In this document: in pieces, positions 7,201-15,315 of the stretch
How the letters are laid out: the number at the start of each line of letters is the position of its first letter
Numbering within the stretch: the stretch's first letter is position 1
Assembly (NCBI RefSeq): GCF_000380965.1
Contig: NZ_KB905603.1
Location: forward strand, 1 to 33,865
Direction: 5' to 3'
Source: Paenibacillus ginsengihumi DSM 21568
Lineage (GTDB): Bacteria > Bacillota > Bacilli > Paenibacillales > NBRC-103111
DNA length: 33,865 nucleotides
Program-made: the position numbers and the translations under genes
Notes under the pieces: model-generated
What the model saw: the letters and a program-made list of their open reading frames with translations, nothing else
Databases searched by the model: none
Told to the model about the DNA's origin: nothing

Positions 7201-7306
7201 GTTTGTGTGCTGTCGTCGCCTCGCAGGTGATGTATTTTATTCGGTAAAAAAAAGTTGTACTCATCGTTGCGACGCCTTCTGACGATAAACATCATAGCAC
7301 ACAAAC
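7201..7306 (+). promoter_or_regulatory. Long inverted repeat in the chemoreceptor leader
   Basis: GTTTGTGTGCT (7201-7211) is perfectly complementary to AGCACACAAAC (7296-7306). Inner words TCGTC and GACGA extend the pairing after a few mismatches. The right arm ends a few bases before the Shine-Dalgarno site (GAAGGAG), so a folded leader could affect translation. I see no convincing SigA or SigD promoter in the 180-bp gap. Confidence 0.45.
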
Positions 7307-7330
7307 GTCGAGAAGGAGTTGTTCCTTTGG

Positions 7331-9076
7331 ATGAAAAGGATTTGGTTTAAATCTTTAAAGCCCAAGTTTTTGTTCGTATGTATGATGCTTGTGCTCATTC
7401 CTTGTCTCGTCGTCGGACTTGTCGGATACGAGATATCCAAGAGTCAGCTGGAGAAAGCGGGAATAGAGCAGATGAAAAGCAACGTCCGCCTGGCGCTTGC
7501 CATGATCGCCAATCTGGACAAGCAGGTCAAGGCGGGGCATCTGAAGCTGGAAGAAGCGCAGGAGCAGTTCCGCCAGGAAATATTCGGCCCGAAAGGAGCG
7601 GACAACAAGCGTCCTGTCAATGACCGGTATGTCATCGGTCAGAACGGATACTTGTATGCTGTCGATCTGAATGCGGTCTCGGTCATGAACCCTTCCAATG
7701 AAGGCAGCGATCTGAAGGGCGTCGTTACGTCAGATGGCGTCCGCATAGGCGAAAAGCTCATCGAGCTGGGGAAAAGCGGCGGCGGCATATATACCTACAA
7801 ATGGGCTCTTCCCGGTTCGGATATCGAAGAGCGGAAAATTTCCTATGTCGAAACCGACCCTCACTGGAACTGGATCGTCGGAGTCGGCGCTTACGAAAGC
7901 GAGTTTAACGCGGGAGCGAACAAGGTGCTGCAATTGCTCCTTCTGACCTTGGGGATCGCTTTGATTATCGGCGGAGCCGTTGTTTGGCTCTTCGTGAATA
8001 GGACAGTCCAGCCGCTTGTGGTGATGTCGCGACAAATCGCCAAGGTATCGAAGGGAGATTTGCGGGCAGAGCCTTTAACGTATCGCAGCAATGACGAAAT
8101 TGGGCGGCTGGCACGCGATTTTAACACGATGACCGACAACTTGAGAGACATTATTCGTCATGTATCGGTTACTTCCGAACAGGTTGCGGCCTCCTCCGAG
8201 GAGCTGAGCGCAAGCGCACAGCAATCGTCCAAGGCAACGGAGCAAATTACGCAGTCTTCCTAAGAAGTGGCGGCCGGCGCGGAAAGGCAGTCCAACATTT
8301 CCAAAGAGGCGGACGAGGCCGTCGAAGAGATTTCCAAAGGGATGGAGCATGTCGCCGAGTCCATTCAATCGGTCGCGGAGGCGGCTTCGGATGCCAATAA
8401 GGAGACGGCCATCGGAAACCAGGTCGTCAGGCAGACGGTCGAGCAAATGAGCGTGGTGCAGGACCGGGTAGGCACGACCTCGCGAATCATACAGACGCTC
8501 GGAGAGAAATCGAACGAAATCGGCGAGGTCGTCGAGCTGATTGCCGGCATTGCCAACCAGACCAATCTGCTCGCTTTGAATGCGGCGATTGAGGCGGCCA
8601 GAGCCGGCGAAGAGGGCAGGGGCTTTGCCGTTGTGGCGGACGAAGTGCGCAAGCTGGCCGCCCAGTCGGGCGAAGCGACGGACAAAATTCGCATGATTAT
8701 CGAAGATATTCAAGCCGATGCCCGGAACGCCGTCGCCGCGATACAAGAGGGCACGAGCGCGGTCGATATCGGGATGCGGCAGGTGCAGCAGACGGGCGAG
8801 AGCTTCCGGGAAATTACCGCAATGATCGAGGCTGTCTCCGCACAAGCGCAGGAAGTTTCCGCTATTGTGGAAGAGGTGAGCGCAAGCTCGCAAAACATGG
8901 TGGCCATGATCCGTTCGATCGCCCATATCACCGAGCAATCGGCCGCAAATGCGCAAAACACGGCCGCTGCCTCGGAGGAGCAGTTGGCCTCGATGGAGGA
9001 AATCGCTACTTCGGCGGAATCGCTGGCCGGTCTGGCGGAGGAGCTGCGCAATTTGATAGGAAAGTTTCAAGTGTAA
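7331..9076 (+). pseudogene. Methyl-accepting chemotaxis protein interrupted by an in-frame TAA
   Basis: Read through, this is a normal chemoreceptor of about 580 residues. The first part (to the stop at 8261-8263) has a membrane segment at residues 10-30, a single Cache sensor domain (GYLYAVDLNAVSVMNPS, then HWNWIVGVGAYE), a second membrane segment and a HAMP domain (NEIGRLA-like SNDEIGRLARDFNTM). The second part (8264-9076, first possible start GTG 8267) holds the whole signalling hairpin with the tip [37 protein letters not shown]. The stop replaces a position that is usually Gln before EVAAG; CAA to TAA is one transition. No second frameshift is seen and the rest is well kept, so the mutation is recent, is a sequencing error, or yields two polypeptides. 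The start ATG 7331 follows AAGGAG by 12 nt. Confidence 0.9.
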
Positions 9077-9158
9077 TTTTGCAAATTCGGGTAAAATAAT
9101 ACTGCGCTTTCTGCAGGATAGCTGCGGGATCGATACAAGTTGAGAGGGGATTTTTTCA

Positions 9159-9662
9159 TTGAAGGAACATTTGTGCAAAGCGTTGAACGAGCAGATGAAT
9201 TACGAGTTTTATTCTTCCCAGGTATATATGGCTAAAGCGGCGTATTGCTCGGCAGAAAGCTTGGATGGCTTCGCTAATTTTTTCATCGTGCAGGCGGAAG
9301 AAGAACGATTTCATGCCATGAAGATCTACCGCTATCTGAATGCCCGCGGCAAACGCGCGACATTCACCGGCATGCCGGAGCCGAACAATGAATATCGCTC
9401 CGTCCTGGAGGCGTTCGAGCAAGGTTATGCCCATGAGCAGGAAGTCACCCGCAGAATTTACCATTTGTCCGATCTGGCCATGAACGACCGGGAGCATGCG
9501 ACGATCCAGTTTTTGAAATGGTTTATCGACGAGCAGGTGGAGGAAGAAGATCTGTTCGACGGAATCATTCACAAGCTGAAGCGGATCGATCAGGACAGCA
9601 ACGCCTTCTTCATGCTGGACAGCGAGCTGGGCAAACGCACCTTCGTTCCGCCTGCGGAATAA
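9159..9662 (+). CDS. Ferritin (FtnA-type)
   Basis: 167 residues, non-heme ferritin of the bacterial FtnA type, which oxidises and stores iron in a 24-subunit shell. The ferroxidase centre is complete: Glu16, Glu49, His52, Glu93, Gln126 and Glu129, each one position before its E. coli FtnA counterpart. The four-helix bundle and the fifth C-terminal helix are present. The start is TTG 9159, with AGAGGGGA 9 nt upstream; the protein begins KEHLCKALNEQMNYEFY as expected. It lies directly downstream of the chemoreceptor gene but is unrelated in function. No clear Fur or PerR box was seen ahead of it. Confidence 0.93.
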   Translation: MKEHLCKALNEQMNYEFYSSQVYMAKAAYCSAESLDGFANFFIVQAEEERFHAMKIYRYLNARGKRATFTGMPEPNNEYRSVLEAFEQGYAHEQEVTRRIYHLSDLAMNDREHATIQFLKWFIDEQVEEEDLFDGIIHKLKRIDQDSNAFFMLDSELGKRTFVPPAE

Positions 9663-9867
9663 CGCGCGGGGTAGCTCTTTTCGGGCCGTCTGTGGAATAA
9701 TGTCTTTACGGACGCACCGCACTATGTTAAAATAATCCATATCGGTCATGAAGCACATGCCGCTCGAGCTTTGGAACATACCGGAGCCGGGCGGCTTTTA
9801 TTTGTGTCGGGAAGGTGATCCCAGATCGGAAATATATATAATAATGGGTTTTTCGACAAAAAATGTA
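9663..9867 (+). other. Intergenic region between ferritin and the Tad-like operon
   Basis: No gene is supported in the 357 bp up to 10020. A weak promoter-like pair, TTTACG (9705-9710), 17 nt, TAAAAT (9728-9733), lies here. A 91-codon frame starting at 9748 crosses the kinase promoter and terminator and is not believed. The kinase promoter and terminator that follow are listed separately. Confidence 0.5.
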
Positions 9868-9912
9868 TTGACTGGAAAATGGATTCTGTGCTATTTTATA
9901 TGTGAAATCCAT
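9868..9912 (+). promoter_or_regulatory. Promoter of the Tad-like operon with flanking inverted repeat
   Basis: TTGACT (9868-9873), 18-nt spacer, TATTTT (9892-9897). ATGGATT at 9879-9885 and its complement AATCCAT at 9906-9912 flank the -10 box, an arrangement expected of a repressor operator. The regulator is unknown. Confidence 0.6.
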
Positions 9913-9926
9913 ACTACATGCGGAAG

Positions 9927-9970
9927 AACCGTCTTTATTATGCGAAAGCAGCATGATAAAGGCGGTTTTT
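9927..9970 (+). terminator. Terminator or attenuator between operon promoter and kinase gene
   Basis: AACCGTCTTTATTATG pairs with CATGATAAAGGCGGTT (16 bp including two G-U pairs) around a 9-nt loop, followed by TTTTT. Because the promoter is about 30 nt upstream and the first start codon about 50 nt downstream, it would stop most transcripts after roughly 65 nt unless regulated. Confidence 0.75.
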
Positions 9971-10019
9971 GTCGTTTTCGGACATTTCCGCCAACATCGA
10001 CGAACAGGGGGAGATCGTT

Positions 10020-11681
10020 GTGAATGCCGATGCAGGGCTTTCGCCGGGAGATGTGCTGGGCGGCCGGTACCGCATCCTTTCTTTGCTCGGGCAAGGGGGG
10101 ACGAGCCGTGTGCATTTGGCGCAGGATATGAAGCTGCAAGGGAAGCTGTGGGCGGTGAAAGAAATTCGGATTGCCGCCGATTCCGCCTTGTCCGCGGAGG
10201 AGAAGCGGATTTGGATGGAGGCACTGCGTGACGAAGCCGAGCTGCTCGGCCGGCTCGATCATCCTGCGCTGCCGCGCATCGCGGATTTTTTTGCCGAGGC
10301 CGCGCCTTCCGGCGGAGAGTTGTATTACATGGTGATGGATTATATCGAGGGAGAGACGTTGGAGCGGCGATTCGAGCGGCTGGGGAGGCGGATGGAGGCA
10401 CTCGAGGCGGCGGCGCTTGCCGTGCAGCTGTGCCAGCTGTTTGATTATTTGCATACTTCGCAGGCGGAGCCGATCGTTTACCGCGATCTGAAGCCTGCCA
10501 ACCTGATGCTCGACGCGGCTGACCGGGTGCGGCTGATCGATTTCGGCATTGCCCGGCGCTATAAGCCCGGGAGGGAAACCGACACGGTATGCGTCGGGAC
10601 AGTCGGATTCGCGGCGCCGGAGCAGCTGGCCGGCAGGCAGAGCGATCCGCGCAGCGATCTGTATGCGATTGGCGCGCTGCTCTTTTACTTGCTGAGCGGC
10701 GGCCGCTACTATCAGCCGGCGCTCGGAATGGGCGAGCTGGAGCGGAAGCTGCCGCGCGAGTTTGCCGCTTTTCTCGCCCGGCTCCTTGCCGCCGACCCGG
10801 CGGCGCGCTGGAGCAGCGCCCGCGAGGCCGGCGCCGCCGTGCTGCATTGGCTCGGCAAGCAGCCGAGCGGCGCGGCGGCTCCCGCAGCGGAGCGGCGGAC
10901 CGCGCGGGCGCCGCGTCCGCTTGTCGTCGCCGTATGCGGCTTGTACCCCGGCGCAGGCTCGACGTTCGCGGCGCTGGCGCTGGCGCGGCTGCTGCATGAG
11001 CGCGGCGTCGCGCATGCGCTGGTCGAGCCGCCGTCGGACAGCGCGGAGCTGTTCGCGCTGCTGTTCGGCGACAGGCACGCGCCGGCAGGCTACCGCTGCT
11101 ACAACGAAGCGCCGGCTCTGGCGGCGATCGCTCCGCAGTGGACGGACGGCCCGGCGTTGTGGCTCCCGGCCAAGCCCGGCGCCGCCGCCCCTTCCGAAGC
11201 GGCCGCGCAAGGATGGAGCGAGCGGCTGCCAGCCGCGTTCCCGCGTCCGCTGTGGATCGTGGACGCCGGCGCGCGGTGCGGCGACCCGCTTGTCCGGGAG
11301 TGGCTGGAGATGGCCGACGAGCTGATCTATGTCGTCGATCCGTTCCTGCACAAGCTGGAGCTGCCGGTCGCCAAGCGGCAGCTGAGCGCGATCCGCCGGT
11401 TCGCAGCGGCCGGGAATCCGGTTCATCTGTGGGCCAACCGCTGCCTGAAAGGCCCGCAGCAAGCTTGGCTGCGGGTGCTGCCGGGCAAGCCGGATTGCCT
11501 CGTGCCGGCGATCGATCTCCGCCTCGCGGCGAATGCGGTGTGGGAGGGGAAGCTGCCTCACGACGAGCCGCCGATTCGAAAGGCGCTCGCTTCCGCCGTC
11601 GGCCCGTGGCTCGAAGGCCGGCTGTGCTTATGGCAACGGCGCCTGGCGCATTACCGGAAGCCGGGTGAAGCTGCCGTATGA
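10020..11681 (+). CDS. Ser/Thr protein kinase fused to a CpaE/MinD-like ATPase fold
   Basis: 553 residues. Residues about 15-265 are a Hanks-type kinase with all key motifs: LGQGGTSRVHLA (Gly loop), WAVKEI (Lys), YRDLKPANLML (catalytic Asp and Asn), LIDFGIARR (Mg site), FAAPEQ and SDLYAIGALLFYLLSGG. There is no membrane segment and no PASTA repeat, so it is cytosolic. Residues about 300-550 read VVAVCGLYPGAGSTFAALALARLL and WIVDAGARCGDPLV, a MinD/CpaE-like fold whose Walker A lacks the usual lysines. GTG 10020 is the start, 7 nt after AGGGGGA. The stop overlaps the ATG of the next gene. It heads the Tad-like operon and probably regulates assembly; that role is inferred. GC content is very high, like the following genes. 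Confidence 0.85.
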   Translation: MNADAGLSPGDVLGGRYRILSLLGQGGTSRVHLAQDMKLQGKLWAVKEIRIAADSALSAEEKRIWMEALRDEAELLGRLDHPALPRIADFFAEAAPSGGELYYMVMDYIEGETLERRFERLGRRMEALEAAALAVQLCQLFDYLHTSQAEPIVYRDLKPANLMLDAADRVRLIDFGIARRYKPGRETDTVCVGTVGFAAPEQLAGRQSDPRSDLYAIGALLFYLLSGGRYYQPALGMGELERKLPREFAAFLARLLAADPAARWSSAREAGAAVLHWLGKQPSGAAAPAAERRTARAPRPLVVAVCGLYPGAGSTFAALALARLLHERGVAHALVEPPSDSAELFALLFGDRHAPAGYRCYNEAPALAAIAPQWTDGPALWLPAKPGAAAPSEAAAQGWSERLPAAFPRPLWIVDAGARCGDPLVREWLEMADELIYVVDPFLHKLELPVAKRQLSAIRRFAAAGNPVHLWANRCLKGPQQAWLRVLPGKPDCLVPAIDLRLAANAVWEGKLPHDEPPIRKALASAVGPWLEGRLCLWQRRLAHYRKPGEAAV

Positions 11682-12388
11682 GAGCATTGTACAAAATCGC
11701 CTATTATGTGCTGATTGTCGGCCTTTGTTTGACCGGTCCGGCGCTGTTATGGGCCTGGAAGCAGTGGGTAGAGCCGCGCTGGGGAACCAAACAGGTCGTC
11801 ATGGCGGTCCAAACGGTGGAGCGCGGCGAGACGATAACGGCGCAGCATGTCCGGCTGTCGCGCATTCCCAAAGAAGCCGTTGTGGAAGGCGCGCTCGTCC
11901 GGCTCGAGGATGCGATCGGCAAGGAGAGCATTCGGACGCTGCGCAGTCGCGAGCAGGTGACGCCGGAGGCGATCGACACCGATGGCCTCGTGCCCGGCCC
12001 GGGGGAATGGAACATGCCGCTGCCTGCCGAGTGGATTTTCGGCAAGCCGCCCGGAAGCTTGCTGCGCGGGGACCGGGTCACGCTGCTGCCGGTTCCGAAG
12101 GAACAGCAGACGCTGCAGACGGCAGCTGCGGCTGAGCAGCAATCGGACGAATGGACGAGGGAGAAGCTGGAGGCGCTGAACATCTCCTACGAAGACGAAC
12201 AGCGCCTCACGGGAATGGCAGTCAGCTATGCCAAAGGAGCCAACAACCAGGAGATAGCGGGCGGGGAGGACCGCAAAACCCCCACCGGCACCGTGGCGGC
12301 GGTAGAGCTGATCGTCACCGACGAACAGAAGGAGCTGATCCGCAAGTACGGAACGCAGGGCTATCGGTTTCTGATTATTTATCGGTAA
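11678..12388 (+). CDS. SAF-domain protein, CpaB/RcpC-like
   Basis: 236 residues. A membrane segment at about residues 9-27 is followed by a SAF domain (VVMAVQTVERGETITAQHVRLSRIP, then VRLEDAIGKESIRTLRSREQV), the fold of CpaB/RcpC and FlgA. The C-terminal part is low in recognisable motifs and ends in ELIVTDEQKELIRKYG and FLIIYR. In Tad systems CpaB proteins sit at the envelope next to the assembly ATPase. ATG 11678 overlaps the kinase stop (ATGA), showing translational coupling. The next gene starts 18 nt after the stop. Confidence 0.8.
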   Translation: MRALYKIAYYVLIVGLCLTGPALLWAWKQWVEPRWGTKQVVMAVQTVERGETITAQHVRLSRIPKEAVVEGALVRLEDAIGKESIRTLRSREQVTPEAIDTDGLVPGPGEWNMPLPAEWIFGKPPGSLLRGDRVTLLPVPKEQQTLQTAAAAEQQSDEWTREKLEALNISYEDEQRLTGMAVSYAKGANNQEIAGGEDRKTPTGTVAAVELIVTDEQKELIRKYGTQGYRFLIIYR

Positions 12389-12406
12389 AGCGAGGAGGAA
12401 GAAGCA

Positions 12407-13618
12407 ATGAACGTATGGCTTATCGCCGAGGACGAACGGCTGGAGCGGGAGCTGGAGCAATGCGGGGAGATCGCCTCGCTGACGGCGCTCCATTCCGCTG
12501 CCGAGGCGGAGCAGCGGGCGAATGCGAGCGGAGGCGCCGCGGGAGAGCAAGGGCCGGAGCTGCTGCTGGCGAGCGATCGGGTGTGTGATTTGCGGGAAGC
12601 GGTGCAGCTTCGCGAGCGGTTCGCAGCCGCGCGGATGTATTACATGGCCAGCAACCGCGACGATGCCGTTGCGCTGCAGCGCGTGCGCAGCGTATGCGCC
12701 GCACACGGCATCGTCTGCATTCCGCCTTACCGGACCGTCAGCCAAATCTGCGCGGAGCTGCTGCGGCCGGAGGGCGCCGCCGGCTTTGGGCCGAGCAAGG
12801 TCATCGCCTGCGTATCCGCGCTGCCGCAGAGCGGACTGACGGTAACCGTGCTGCTGGTGGCGCTCAGGCTGGCCGAGCTGACCGGCATCCGCATCGGGGT
12901 GCTCGGCTTGAACGGCTGGAATCCGGGCAATACCGCGCTCCCTTATGCCGGCCGATACGCCGATGAATTGTGGGGCTCGCTGCAGGGCAACCGTCTGACG
13001 CCGGAGGAGCTGGAAGCCCGCATGCACCGGGCCGGTCCGAATGTCCATTACTTGGCGGGCAACCGCGATTGGAAAAAGCTGTACTACTACGGTACGGAGG
13101 GCGCTCGTCAGCTGCTGCAGCTTGCCAGACAGCGGTTCGAGCTGGTGCTGGCGGACGCGGGCTGCTACCTCGACCATGCCTTGGCGGCACAGGCCGTCAT
13201 CGACAGCGACCTGCTGCTGCTGCAGACCGATCAAAGCTTGCAGGCAAGAGAGCAGTGGGACAGGACGAGAAGCCAGATCGTCGAGCCGGTGCTCGGCTAC
13301 GATCCCGAGCGCATCTTGCTGTGGTTCAACCGGATGCAGGAATCCGCCGAGCTGGAGACAGCCAAGCAGCTCGCCCGCCAGTATGGGCTGCCTTATATCG
13401 GCAGTCTGCCTTATGTTCCGCAGCTGCGGACGGCGGAGACCGAGCGGCGGTCGATTACGGTCCGCACACCGGAGCTGATGCGCGAGCTGGACAAAATATG
13501 CCGCGCGCTCATCCGCTATTACAGCTTGCCCGAAGCGGTTCAGAAGTCTGCGGGCTGGGCGGAGGGCTCGGCATGGAGCCGCTGGCTTCAGCGGGTACAG
13601 GGGGCGGGAAGCCGATGA
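12407..13618 (+). CDS. CpaE/TadZ-like protein with degenerate Walker A
   Basis: 403 residues. The first 120 resemble a receiver-like or atypical N-terminal domain (NVWLIAEDERLERELEQ). From about residue 131 there is a MinD/ParA-like fold: VIACVSALPQSGLTVTVLLVALRLA at the P-loop position, LVLADAGCYLDHALAAQAVIDSDLLLLQTDQ at the switch II position, and a C-terminal LNRM-like LLWFNRMQ. The lysines of a working deviant Walker A are missing, as in many TadZ proteins, so it probably acts as a localisation or scaffold factor for the pilus ATPase. AGGAGGAAG lies 7 nt before the ATG. The stop overlaps the next start. Confidence 0.82.
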   Translation: MNVWLIAEDERLERELEQCGEIASLTALHSAAEAEQRANASGGAAGEQGPELLLASDRVCDLREAVQLRERFAAARMYYMASNRDDAVALQRVRSVCAAHGIVCIPPYRTVSQICAELLRPEGAAGFGPSKVIACVSALPQSGLTVTVLLVALRLAELTGIRIGVLGLNGWNPGNTALPYAGRYADELWGSLQGNRLTPEELEARMHRAGPNVHYLAGNRDWKKLYYYGTEGARQLLQLARQRFELVLADAGCYLDHALAAQAVIDSDLLLLQTDQSLQAREQWDRTRSQIVEPVLGYDPERILLWFNRMQESAELETAKQLARQYGLPYIGSLPYVPQLRTAETERRSITVRTPELMRELDKICRALIRYYSLPEAVQKSAGWAEGSAWSRWLQRVQGAGSR

Positions 13619-15315
13619 ATGACAGCAGCGCGTCGGTGTCCTCCAAATTTTTTATCGGCACCTTCCTGGGCGGATCGACCCAACCGGAGCGGGCCGTCCC
13701 CGAACCGGCCAGGGCAGTCGTGTCGGTTCAGACGGAATCGCGCCTAACCGCTGTGTCTCCCGCGAGCTTCGCGGAGGTATGCAGGCTGTATCGGGAGGAG
13801 CGCGATGCGGAATTTGCCGCCCGTTCGCGGGCGTCGGACGCTTCCGCCAGGAAGGCGTCGATGGAAGGGCGGGCGCCCAGCGAAGCCGACGAATTCGTCG
13901 AGTGGGAGAACCGGGCGATTATCGGCGTGCCGGAGACCGTGACGGCGATCATGGAAAATATTCAGTCGTTCGTCGACCGGCATCGGCTTCACGACACAGC
14001 GCTGCCTGAATATTACCGCGGCCTGCCCGCCTATGCGCGGGAGGAGCAGCGCAGATACAGCGAAGTGACCCACGCCGTATTTCACGAGGTGTACGGCTTC
14101 AAGGCGCTGGCCTGCTGGCTCAAATATCCGAACAGCTACGCGGCCCAAATCATCGGCACCTCGATCTGGATTCATACGGACGGCCGCCACCAACGGATGC
14201 CGTTTCAGTTCGCCTCGACCCGCGACGTGGACAAAATTATCCGCGCCCTGACGCGGCATAAGGACGACGCGGTCGTCAATCTGTACCGGACGGCGCTGGA
14301 GGTTGACCTGTATACCGGCGAACGGGTGACGCTGACGGTGAAGCCCGACGTCCGGCATGACGTCATTACGCTGCGGCGGTTTCTGATCGGGCGCGTCACG
14401 GTCGCTATGCTGGCCGAGCCTTCCCGCGGCACAATCCCTCCGGAGGCCATTCCCCTGATCCGCGGGCTGTCCAAAACGCACTGCAACACGCTGATCGTCG
14501 GCGCGCCGGGAACGGGCAAGTCGACGACGCTCAAGGCGCTGCTCGCCGAGCGCGAGGACCATTATACCGGAGCGGTGATCGAGAAGCATTACGAGCTCGC
14601 GGCAAGCAGGGATTTTCCCGAGAAAAAGCTGATCGAGCGGATTACGCACGAGAACACGTTTCATCACGCCATGGATCAGGTGCTCCGGTTCGATGTCGAC
14701 TATGCGATCATCGGCGAGGTGCGGAGAGTGGAAGCCGAGGGGGCGATGCTCGCCTGCGAGCGGCTGCTCAAAGGCTTCGGCAGCACGTTTCATACGTGGA
14801 AGCCGGAGACGATTCCGGCCCAGTTCGCCCGGCTGCTCTGCAACCTGAATGCGGGAGCAAGGTTTGAAGAAGAGGAGAAGAGGGTGGCCGACAATATCGA
14901 CATCGTCATCGTTCAGACGCAGGATGCCAGCCGCCGGCGCAAACGATTCAAAAGCGTCATGGAGCTCAGGTACGACCGGCATACCGGAGAAATTCGGACG
15001 CACGAGATCATGCGCTACGACCCGGACGCCGATAAGTGGCGCTATCGCTTCGATTTGAGCGAACGGCTCGTGCGCGAAATGTGCGAGATGGACCCGGTCT
15101 GGGCGGATACGGTTATTCGCACGCTGCAGGAGCTGGAGCGGTCTTCGCCGATACCCGAAGGCGAAGGGATCAACGTCTATAACCCGGCAGAACGCAATCC
15201 GCTCTTCCGGATTCAGGCGCAGCTCGAGCGGATGAACCGGGAATTGGCCGAAGTGGTCGAGGCCGTCGAACGAATCGCGGCAGGAGGTGGATCGGGCCGT
15301 GTACCAGGCGATTGA
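13615..15315 (+). CDS. CpaF/TadA-type secretion ATPase
   Basis: 566 residues, the motor ATPase of Tad/Flp pilus systems (type II/IV secretion VirB11-like family). Residues about 1-120 are a variable Ser/Ala-rich region, followed by the N-terminal domain. Walker A is GAPGTGKST at about residue 296. The Asp box and Walker B follow with DYAIIGEVRRVEAEGAM near 363. A His-containing stretch (GFGSTFHTW) and RFKSVMELRYDRHTGEI complete the C-terminal domain. ATG 13615 is chosen because it overlaps the preceding stop (ATGA) and follows GGGGCGGGAA; the open frame continuing upstream is out-of-frame shadow of cpaE. It hydrolyses ATP to drive the TadB/TadC platform encoded next. Confidence 0.92.
   Translation: MNDSSASVSSKFFIGTFLGGSTQPERAVPEPARAVVSVQTESRLTAVSPASFAEVCRLYREERDAEFAARSRASDASARKASMEGRAPSEADEFVEWENRAIIGVPETVTAIMENIQSFVDRHRLHDTALPEYYRGLPAYAREEQRRYSEVTHAVFHEVYGFKALACWLKYPNSYAAQIIGTSIWIHTDGRHQRMPFQFASTRDVDKIIRALTRHKDDAVVNLYRTALEVDLYTGERVTLTVKPDVRHDVITLRRFLIGRVTVAMLAEPSRGTIPPEAIPLIRGLSKTHCNTLIVGAPGTGKSTTLKALLAEREDHYTGAVIEKHYELAASRDFPEKKLIERITHENTFHHAMDQVLRFDVDYAIIGEVRRVEAEGAMLACERLLKGFGSTFHTWKPETIPAQFARLLCNLNAGARFEEEEKRVADNIDIVIVQTQDASRRRKRFKSVMELRYDRHTGEIRTHEIMRYDPDADKWRYRFDLSERLVREMCEMDPVWADTVIRTLQELERSSPIPEGEGINVYNPAERNPLFRIQAQLERMNRELAEVVEAVERIAAGGGSGRVPGD

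Noticed and set aside
7245..7295. SigD or SigA promoter for the chemoreceptor gene
   Set aside because: GACGATAA resembles a SigD -10, but no TAAA lies at the right distance, and SigA matches are poor.
9075..9110. Promoter or PerR/Fur box ahead of ferritin
   Set aside because: TTGCAA and TAATAC are only 12 nt apart, and no palindromic AT box of the required type is present.
9969..10019. N-terminal extension of the kinase from ATG 9969
   Set aside because: The ATG lies in the terminator T run without a ribosome site; GTG 10020 has AGGGGGA at good spacing and starts just before the kinase fold.
9748..10023. 91-codon frame between ferritin and the kinase gene
   Set aside because: It runs through the kinase promoter and its strong terminator hairpin and lacks a ribosome site; its composition looks like chance.
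12970..13614. Long upstream extension of the CpaF reading frame
   Set aside because: It is the shadow of the CpaE-like gene in another frame; the ATG at 13615 overlaps the preceding stop as elsewhere in this operon.
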